DNA of 64,000 nucleotides from the NCBI GenBank assembly GCA_037501455.1, contig CM074856.1, positions 50,993,001-51,057,000 of the forward strand, given 5' to 3'. The notes under the pieces are model-generated. The model did not search any database. It saw only the letters and a program-made list of their open reading frames with translations, and had not been told where the DNA came from. Numbering within the stretch: position 1 is the stretch's first letter; each line of letters begins with the position of its first letter. Source of the stretch: Lantana camara. Its lineage: Eukaryota > Streptophyta > Magnoliopsida > Lamiales > Verbenaceae. Below are positions 54,571 through 64,000 of the stretch, in pieces. Both the position numbers and the translations under genes were made by a program.

Positions 54571-56726
54571 TAATGCAATTACATGTTGAATAAATTTAGG
54601 ACGTAATTAGGGAATTTTCTTTTGAAATTCTTGTCATGTAATCATGTAAAAAAGTGTTAGTCATGCAATATTATTTTTTGATGGTTAATCTCCATCGATT
54701 TTATTAGCTAAGACTAAGTGTTTATATGTAAGAGTTTGTGAAAGAAACTCCAATAAGGTATAGTAAATATTATGTTAAATATGTTAGATTTCAATGAGTT
54801 ATAGTTAATATTATGTTAGATATGTTAGATTATATTTACTTTTAATAAATTGTAAGTTTATTTAATTGTAATATCACGTAATCACACTCACTCTCTAATT
54901 GAAATTAAATCAAATAAAAAGGTTTAATCCATCATATCTAACACTTTCTTAATCCTATTCAAGTTTCGCAAATCTGTATTGGCGGAACAACTGGTTCGTG
55001 TTTGTGGAGTTTTGCCTTTGTAATTTTTGGGGGGTGAAGTTTTTAGAGATTTTCTCTCATATTGTTTGTCAAGATATAGTGCATGCGAATAGCATTGTTC
55101 AAGAATCTAATTGACCTTTTTCTTCTTTACATCAATTATCCTTTCGTCTCTGTTTCCTTCCGGCCCATACAACCGTTTCAATATGTGTGGTTGTTTTTGC
55201 TTCTCTCTATATATGTATATGTCGGGATTGCGTGCATTCACCCTAACTCCGCATTAGTATGATATTGTTCGTCTTGGGCCAAGTTCTCACGAATTTGTTT
55301 TTTGGGTATCTCCCAAAAGTCCTTATGGAATTGAATGATCGGGCACTTATATATTGGACAAATTACATCCCTAAATCTTCCGGTGTGTGATGGGTTTGCT
55401 TTCCAATGATATATATTGTTATTCAAATGCAATGAATATAAAACTCCATTTAATAGAACATAATCGAGGCTTCATGCATGCAAGTGCCAAGGCATGACAT
55501 CGTAAATATTTGGGAAAGGACATGATTCATGCAGTGGTGGTGTTTGGTCGTGGTTGTCGGATAATACAATTGTCAACTGTTGTTGCCTTTTTGGTGGCTG
55601 TGCTTTGCGTGATGTCAATTTTGTTTACGAAAATATGATTTTATATGTATTTCTTTTGATACCAGATAAATAGCTATATTTCAGTTGGAATCATGAATTC
55701 AAATGCACAAAAACCTCAATCAATCACAAGATGATATTTGAGATTAAATAAGACCTAGTTTGTAAAGATTAAAGACCTGACGACAGAAGTAGGCAGATCA
55801 TAGGTGAAGTGGTGTTTGATCATCTCTTTAACGGAGTAATTCGGTATCTTCAGAAATTGAAATAATTTTTCTTGAATGTTAATCATCCTACCCACTTTAT
55901 TGTCATATTAATGTTATGCGGTGAAAATGTTTTACTTTTATTGCATAATTTGCGTTATTTAGATTAAAACACAACCCGATTCTGTAATGAATATTGTTGA
56001 TAAGCTATTCCAAGTATCTTCTATTTAAATTTGTACACAAAAATGTACTGTTTTAGTCATTCTAAAGTCTTAAACACATATCAACCAAAATCTGGTGAGT
56101 GAACAACTTGAAAATATAGTAGTGATGTATATATATACTTTTTTGGTTTAACCCACACACCCAATGGAATTCGAACTGTTTATTCCCTATATTTTGACTA
56201 GCACAATTTATGTTTTGGGACCACTCTGGGTGTTCGCATTTTCCCATCCCATATTGAGCTTTTAGAAAATTCCAACGGTTTAATATGATAATAGAAATTA
56301 AGAACTCTGTTCACTAGTGATAGATTCCCGTAAAAATTTTCAGTTTAGTCCAACTCCGAGAGAACGTTTGAGCCTCTCACTTATGAGTTTTGGTTTTCGT
56401 TAAGCATTTCACATAATCTGGTACTCACGCAAAAATAAAAGATTCTAACCAAATAAAGCATGGAAATTAGCAAAACGAAGGTATATAAATAAAAATCCAC
56501 GAAATCAAACAAGCTTGCAGGATTCGGACTTGTGCACAAGGATTCAGATTCTGAAATATACAAATCATATACTCCAACCAATCTAGATTTTCCATATTTG
56601 CTACAACAGAAACTGAATGGATAAAACAGTGCCGATCTTTTCAAGAGTAAATGGTGACCATAATAAAACTTAAACCCCTCGGATTCCAATCTTGTTGAGC
56701 AAGAGGAGAACAGTCCAGGTGATAAT
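54571..56726. other. Intergenic region between DUF295 and RBX1 genes
   Basis: The 2.2 kb is AT-rich with no recognised gene. A minus-strand frame at 55238-55432 is uninterrupted, but I recognise no family. The two genes point towards each other, so this region holds both 3' ends. Confidence 0.5.
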
Positions 56727-58928
<2,202 letters not shown>

Positions 58929-59034
58929 CTTCGCTTTCTAGCTAGGGCACCGGGTTTTCTCCGAGAGTATTCGAAAAGTGTGATGAAACCGAACAATTAT
59001 TCGTTTTTAAGAGAAATAAGCGAGGTAAATAGTG

Positions 59035-59042
59035 TATTTATA
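59035..59042 (-). promoter_or_regulatory. TATA box of RBX1
   Basis: TATAAATA on the minus strand lies about 107 bp before the ATG. The MULE TSD starts 11 bp upstream of it. Confidence 0.65.
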
Positions 59043-59052
59043 GAGTACTAAA

Positions 59053-59061
59053 ATAATGATT
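59053..59061. repeat. TSD of the MULE (ataatgatt)
   Basis: The nine bases ataatgatt recur at 60480-60488. A 9-bp duplication is the mark of Mutator-like elements. Confidence 0.93.
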
Positions 59062-59376
59062 GGGAAAATATCATTTTTAATCCTCTACGATTGTTATTTT
59101 TCGCTTTTCGTCCTGAACTTTTCACTTGTCTCAATTTACATCCTCTACGTTTCCAGAAATCTCAATTTTAGTCCTTTTAGTAACAGGCGCTATCTTTTGG
59201 ACGGAAAATATCACGTGTGACGCACGTCGCCCACTGAGGTTAAATTTTTCAGCCCGCCAGGCTATGAAATGGAGCCAAAACGCAGTTGTATCAAAAAAGG
59301 AGGGAATTTGGGGTATAAATAGGTTTGTTACACATCCCCCAAACTCGAAATTAGGGTTCAGGCTTCTCTCTACTCC

Positions 59377-59517
59377 ATGGCTGCTGCAAATGGTGCTGTA
59401 ATGTGTTTTTGTGGGCAGGCTTCACCATTGCGCACATCGTGGACTCGATCAAACCCAGGGAGAAGATTCTACACCTGCAATAACAGCGATTTCATTCTCT
59501 CATCACTGCGTGTCTGA
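59377..59517 (+). CDS. Truncated GRF zinc-finger ORF in the left MULE arm
   Basis: A 46-residue frame starts MAAANGAVMCFCG, includes LRTSWTRSNPGRRFYTC, and then leaves the repeat and ends. GRF zinc fingers bind single-stranded nucleic acid in several DNA-repair and topoisomerase proteins. The last ligand block of the domain is missing here. A TATA box (59314-59321) precedes it by about 60 bp. It may be transcribed, but protein function is doubtful. Confidence 0.55.
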   Translation: MAAANGAVMCFCGQASPLRTSWTRSNPGRRFYTCNNSDFILSSLRV

Positions 59518-59583
59518 TTGTGTGGAAAAGAGTCAATTTTTTTATTCGTATGAATTTGTGAATCTTCACGTTTTGCCGCGCAG

Positions 59584-59842
59584 GAGAAGGACAAATTGGT
59601 CGGGGAAGTGATCCGCTACATTCTGTTCAAAACAGAGCAGAACTCAGGCTGTCCGATCAAAAGGGAAGAACCGACTCCGTTGATTACGGGTAAAGGATAT
59701 AGGCAGATAAATTTGCCCCCTTTTGTGATCAATGAGGCGAAATCTAAACTATCGTCGATTTTTGGGTATGAAATAAGAGAACTGTAGCGGTCTCGGCCTT
59801 CGGGCGGAGTTAATCAGGGCCGCGCTTCGCAACCACACCAGC
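59584..59842 (+). pseudogene. Captured NSE3/MAGE-family exon in the MULE
   Basis: A 259-bp exon with its flanking intron ends (acceptor gcgcag before it, donor GTGAGT after it) encodes EKDKLVGEVIRYILFKTEQN, then GCPIKREE, YRQINLP, FVINEAKSKLSSIFGYEIREL. This is the start of the MAGE homology domain of plant NSE3, a subunit of the SMC5/6 genome-maintenance complex. A TAG follows IREL where a glutamine codon is expected, and RSRPSGGVNQGRASQPHQ continues after it. The parent gene lies elsewhere in the genome. Confidence 0.8.
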
Positions 59843-59965
59843 GTGAGTTTATTTGCTTATGTTTATTTTTCTGTTTAATTTCTACTCTTTTTTTTTTTTT
59901 TGTTAAATTCTAGTATGCGAGAATTTTTGTTGGGCAGTGAGAATGCCGTGTGATATGTAATTCCA

Positions 59966-60163
59966 TTATTGTTTCTTGAATTCTGAGGAGTAAAAATTTT
60001 GATTTTGGGCTTGATTTTTAAGTAAGCAATTGAAGAACCCATATGCTCCATCGCTGTTATTGCAGGTGTAGAATCTTCTCCCTGGGTTTGATCGAGTCCA
60101 CGATGTGCGCAATGGTGAAGCCCGCCCACAGAAACACATTACAGCACCATTTGCAGCAGACAT
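59966..60163 (-). CDS. GRF zinc-finger ORF in the right MULE arm
   Basis: A 65-residue frame starts MSAANGAVMCFCG. It holds NPGRRFYTC and, unlike the left arm, continues into GAYGFFNCLLK, which completes a GRF-type finger. It ends in an untidy polar tail. The inward TATA box of this arm is at about 60221-60228 on the minus strand. It is the more complete of the two arm ORFs; expression is unknown. Confidence 0.55.
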   Translation of the reverse strand: MSAANGAVMCFCGRASPLRTSWTRSNPGRRFYTCNNSDGAYGFFNCLLKNQAQNQNFYSSEFKKQ

Positions 60164-60488
60164 GGAGTAGAGAGAAGCCTGAACCCTAATTTCGAGTTTG
60201 GGGGGATGTGTAACAAACCTATTTATACCCCAAATTCCCTCCTTTTTTGATACAGCTGCGTTTTGGCTCCATTTCACAGCCTGGCGTGCTGAAAAATTTA
60301 ACCCCGGTGGGCCACGTGCGTCACACGTGACATTTTCCGTCCAAAAGATAACGTCTGTTACTAAAAGGACTAAAATTGAGATTTCTGGAAACGTAGAGGA
60401 TGTAAATTGAGACAAGTGAAAAGTTTAGGACAAAAAACGAAAAATGGCAATTATAGAGGATTAAAAATGATATTTTCCCATAATGATT

Positions 60489-60769
60489 TTAAGTAAAATT
60501 TGGTTAGGTATCGAATTATAGAAAGTAGAATTCTCAAAAAGATTTTGAGTTAAAATAGGAATCGGGCAAATTAAATTATACAGAAATGTTTGGTATCTAT
60601 GTACGCACCAATGTAAACATCATGTTGTCATCCATATTTTATATAAATTAATAAATATAAATCATATTAGTTCTTTGAATGAGCAATTATAAATTAATTT
60701 ATTTCATATATTATAAAATAAAAATTTATTTTTTTATGTTTACACTCGTGCATCACGTGATTAGTTCCC
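60489..60769. other. AT-rich spacer
   Basis: No gene is visible. Positions 60762-60769 (ttagttcc) are the left TSD of the next element. Confidence 0.5.
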
Positions 60770-61016
60770 AGTGGCGGAGCCAGAAATTTTATTTAGGGAG
60801 GTCAACCAAAGCATAATACTAAAGGGGGGTCAATAATTTATTATATTGACCATCACTAGTATTATTTTTAAATTTGAGGGGGGGGGGGGTGTCAATAATT
60901 AAAAAACCCCATAAAATTACATATACAAACATGTATATATCTACATAATAATAATAAAAAAATAAAATTGAGAGGGGTCAATTGTACCCCCTCAAACAAA
61001 GGTGGCTCCGCCACTG
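60770..61016. mobile_element. hAT-type MITE
   Basis: This 247-bp element starts CAGTGGCGGAGCCAG and ends GGTGGCTCCGCCACTG, a near-perfect inverted repeat. A perfect 8-bp TSD (ttagttcc) lies at 60762-60769 and 61017-61024. The interior is AT-rich with G runs and no coding sequence. Confidence 0.92.
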
Positions 61017-61024
61017 TTAGTTCC

Positions 61025-62440
61025 CTTATTGAATTATATATATATATTACAGGAAGAAATAGATTTTTTTTTTTTTTAACCGATCAAAAAAACCGTGGGA
61101 TTAATCACGAGGGTCCCTCCTCATTTATTGCGACACAAAACAATGAGAGTGTCGATCCAAACATCTAATAAAGCAAAAATATAAAAATACTTTCGAAAAT
61201 AATGAGATATGAATAATCTCGAGCAAAGCACTCTAATGACCCAACAAGTCCCATTATAGGAAGAAACAGATGATTGGTCAACAGTTTCACTAATTCTATT
61301 TTGGCATGTAAAACAAGTATACATAAATAATTTAAATCGATAGTGTTGTGATACTGTTTTAATTAGTAAATATATTCTTGCTCAAGAAAATAAATATATA
61401 AAAAAAGTATATATAAACGAGTAATTTAGGCTTGCTCGGTGCCAAAAATAAATAAAAAAATCTACTAAAATATATCAAAATTAAATATTTTATATTAATA
61501 AAAAATAAATAATTATTAAATTATGATAGATAAATTTGATAGTGTCATATTACTAAAAAATAATAATAACAATATATCAAAGCTATTTAGAAAAAACAAT
61601 TAATGTGATGTGAGAAAAAAAATAAAAATTAAGAAATACTACGTAATGAGAGTGGTAAAATATATAAATAAATAGCTTAAAAGATAAAACCGTATAAATA
61701 ATTTTTTAAAGCAAAATAAATAATTTAAATCAATAGTTGTGATAATGTTTCAATTATTTATATATTATTAAACCAAAATAAACCTCTTTGAGTCGTATTT
61801 TCTTTAAATACACACCTTTTCCCTTATTTGTTTTTATAGATAATTTGGAATTATTGTACTCATGGAGTTCTTTGTCCCAATATCATTCATTTGTTCTAGA
61901 TGTTTCATACTTTATTGGCAAATTTTGTAACAATCCGTAATAGGGTTTGTTTGAAAATGGTAAGCTAAGGGTAATGGTAAAGCGTTTATAAACCATGATC
62001 CAATTTTATAAACCCTTATGTATTGCATTCTTATGTGAACAACATGCTTATATGTGACTTTTAGTGCTTTAAGGGGGAATTCTCTATCTTTTACTTACCT
62101 TCCTATTCATTTTTCGAGCCTACTTTGCTCATCTTGTCACTCGAATCCTGGAGTTTTATAACTCATGTTTTCCAATAATTTGAACTTGTTTTCCAAGGTT
62201 CAGAATCCTTTCTTCAACATTAGGGGCATTTTGGGAACTTACAGTTAAAAGTTACTTTTCATCCTTAAAATGAGATTTTGATTCGGACATCTTTTGCTAC
62301 CCAAATTTATAGTCAAATCGATCTTTGAGTCGATACGAATCTATTGGTATCATTCTTGACATCAAAATCTATTTCAAACTTTATTTTAAAGGAAACGTTT
62401 ACGAAAAACCCTACTTACTATTCCTACAAAGAACGGTTTT
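61025..62440. other. Intergenic region, no gene seen
   Basis: The first kilobase is very AT-rich. From about 61930 the base composition is more balanced and may be decayed retrotransposon, but I found no ORF, LTR end or RNA gene. Confidence 0.45.
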
Positions 62441-64000
62441 TGTGACACCCCGTTTCCTAATAAGTCAGGTACGCGTGCCACGCGTGTGAGTTTTGAGATT
62501 TAGGATTTATTTAATTTCAATTCTTGTGAATTATATGATTATAAATCCTCCTTTCGTGAGTTTGATTACGTGAGTTATGTATTTAAATTTCCCGAGCATG
62601 ATTTATGAGTTTAATTATTTCTAATTTGAGAATTTGCATGCCTAATCGATCTTTATTGCAACATTATGAAATTTGTGTACTTAATTGATATGCTTTAAGG
62701 ACTGAATTATAACATCTATGAAACTTAATACCTAATTGCATCCATTTAAATTTCATAAGGACTTGAGTGCAATTTCCCTTTTCTCTCCCCTTCCTTTCAC
62801 GATGTATCACATATATACACCTATACATACATCTCTTTCATTTTTTTCTTCACACACAAGACACAAACCCTTCCAATCTCTTTCTCACTCCTTCTCGATT
62901 GAACAAGACAAGTAAAATACAAAGGAATTCCTTCATTTTCTTCAAGAAACCAAGCTCCATACTTCTTCCTCTCCATTCTCTTCTTCTTCTCAACAAGGTA
63001 AGCCATGTGTTTATATATATATTTGATGTATTTGTATAATGTTAGGGTTTATGATTCCAAGGAATTCCATGTCATATTATGAAGCAATTTAGTTTCATGC
63101 ATATATAACTTGAATTCATAGATTTTGAACTTGGGTGATCACTTGAACTTTAAGGGTTCTGTGGTTGAATTTGAATGGATCAAAGCATGTTTCTTTGGAT
63201 TAAATGTGGCCTAAATAATATATTTGAGCTATATACATGTTGTGTAATCTTTTTTGGAGTGTTTTGGTTGAGTTTTAGGTTGGTAACATGCATTTTGGCC
63301 TTACCTCTCGAGCATGCCCTGTTTTTACTTCGAGTTTGCTGCTGTAGAAGGATCAACGGGCGTAGATTTTGACCCACGGTCGTGGATTTGTGTCCAGAGA
63401 CCTGGAGGTCTTCCCAAGGGCATGGATTTTTACGAAGGAAAAATCCATGGCCATGGATCATTCCCTATTTTCTGTCTGAGTTTGTTTTGTTCTGTTTACC
63501 CCTAAAACGTACTCCGATTGGCCTGAATTTTGAACCATAAGAAACCTATTGAAGTCTAGAACATTCTCCAATTTGAATAACCTTAAAATCCTTTGTGGTT
63601 TGTGAGATATGATCGTTTGAAAATTGTGTCACCACTTTGCCGAAATTCTGCATTTATCCAACTTCAAACCTACGCCATTTTCACCTCGCTTTGAACCACG
63701 ATTCGAGCCACATACCATTGAAAAGATATACTTGTATAGTTTCATTTCTAATAAACAAAACTTAATTCTCACTTCTAGAACTCGAGATATCTTCAATTAT
63801 CTACAGCTTGCGCATTTCCGAAAACTATCAACTTTCGCCAAAATCCATTTCCTTGCGTTCCTTTCACCCCCTTGACCTCCGTATGTGTTTTAATTGATCT
63901 CTTGTGCCTCAAAGTTGTATTTATGATATTAATTGATTATTGAATGATATGTTATGACATGCTTATGAACTTTATGGCTTGAGTTATGTTGGACAAACGT
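62441..64000 (+). mobile_element. 5' part of Tekay-type LTR F, cut by window end
   Basis: The start TGTGACACCCCG matches solo LTR E, and the next bases (caggtacgcgtgccacgcgtgtgag) parallel the first 70 bp of the B LTR. The 1.56 kb present holds the palindrome cluster at the family position. Whether it is a solo LTR or a full element cannot be seen. Confidence 0.75.
63353..63460 (+). repeat. Palindrome cluster in LTR F (AATCC arms)
   Basis: Four units are seen. One has centre ACGGGCGT with tail agatttt, one is CCACGGTCGTGGATTT, one is GGGCATGGATTTTT, and one is AAATCCATGGCCATGGAT. The arms AAATCC and GGATTT are self-complementary around an ACGGNCGT centre, or ATGGCCAT where CpGs have changed. 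The cluster lies 0.91-1.02 kb from the LTR start and follows atgccctgttttt, as in B. Confidence 0.75.

Larger units (their letters stand above)
59062..60479. mobile_element. Pack-MULE with GRF zinc-finger arms and an NSE3 exon
   Basis: This 1418-bp element has ends GGGAAAATATC and GATATTTTCCC and long terminal inverted repeats (about 59062-59491 and 60054-60479). Each arm has an inward TATA box (59314-59321 on the left) and an ATG opening a GRF-type zinc-finger frame. The middle carries a captured exon of an NSE3/MAGE-family gene. There is no transposase, so it depends on one encoded elsewhere. Typical Pack-MULE layout. Confidence 0.9.

Noticed and set aside
55238..55432. 64-residue minus-strand frame as a possible gene remnant
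   Set aside because: Uninterrupted but unrecognised, without promoter or splice context; not enough to call.

Overview
This is plant nuclear DNA, most likely from a eudicot. The evidence is short-exon genes with GT-AG introns, a DUF295 (KIB-type) gene, a plant RBX1 gene, and nested plant Ty3/Gypsy (Tat and chromovirus/Tekay-type) and Ty1/Copia LTR retrotransposons with solo LTRs. I cannot name the species. There is nothing bacterial or viral beyond these endogenous elements.

About 80% of the window (1-51 kb) is one nest of retrotransposons that can be taken apart by target-site duplications (TSDs). (Z) 1-1427 is the 3' end of a Tat-like element with its 3' LTR. (A) 2076-36635 is a Tat-type Gypsy element on +, TSD gatat, split twice. 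It is split first by (B) 9909-22425, a Tekay-type chromovirus on + with TSD cgacc, which itself holds (E) 16145-18789, a reversed solo LTR with TSD gattt. It is split again by (D) 25161-36537, a Copia array made of a truncated pol end, an LTR, a full internal region and an LTR. (C) 36999-51019 is a second Tat element on -, TSD gattt, split by (G) 43698-46323, a solo LTR with TSD tggga. A fourth LTR of the B/E/G type, (F), starts at 62441 and runs off the window. All polyproteins are broken by stops or frameshifts.

The Tat elements A and C carry, downstream of pol and on the opposite strand, an extra three-exon gene with its own TATA box. It has an N-terminal region like the putative gypsy-type transposon domain and a C-terminal coiled coil. 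Pol and this gene converge on a GATC-rich degenerate repeat tract.

From 51 to 62 kb lies host DNA with two intact genes: a one-exon DUF295 gene (+, 53470-54570) and a five-exon RBX1 gene (-, 56727-58928), the RING subunit of cullin-RING ligases. Just upstream of the RBX1 TATA box sits a Mutator-like element (59062-60479, 9-bp TSD) with about 430-bp terminal inverted repeats. The repeats encode a GRF-type zinc finger, and the middle holds one exon of an NSE3/MAGE-family gene, so this is a Pack-MULE. Two hAT-like MITEs flank the genes.

The most unusual signal is in the LTRs of the B/E/G/F family. Each carries, 0.8-1.2 kb from its 5' end, a cluster of four to six short palindromes. The central 8-mer is shared between copies (ACGGNCGT), but the flanking arms differ between subfamilies (GTGAC..GTCAC, GGGA..TCCC, AATCC..GGATT) and stay self-complementary.
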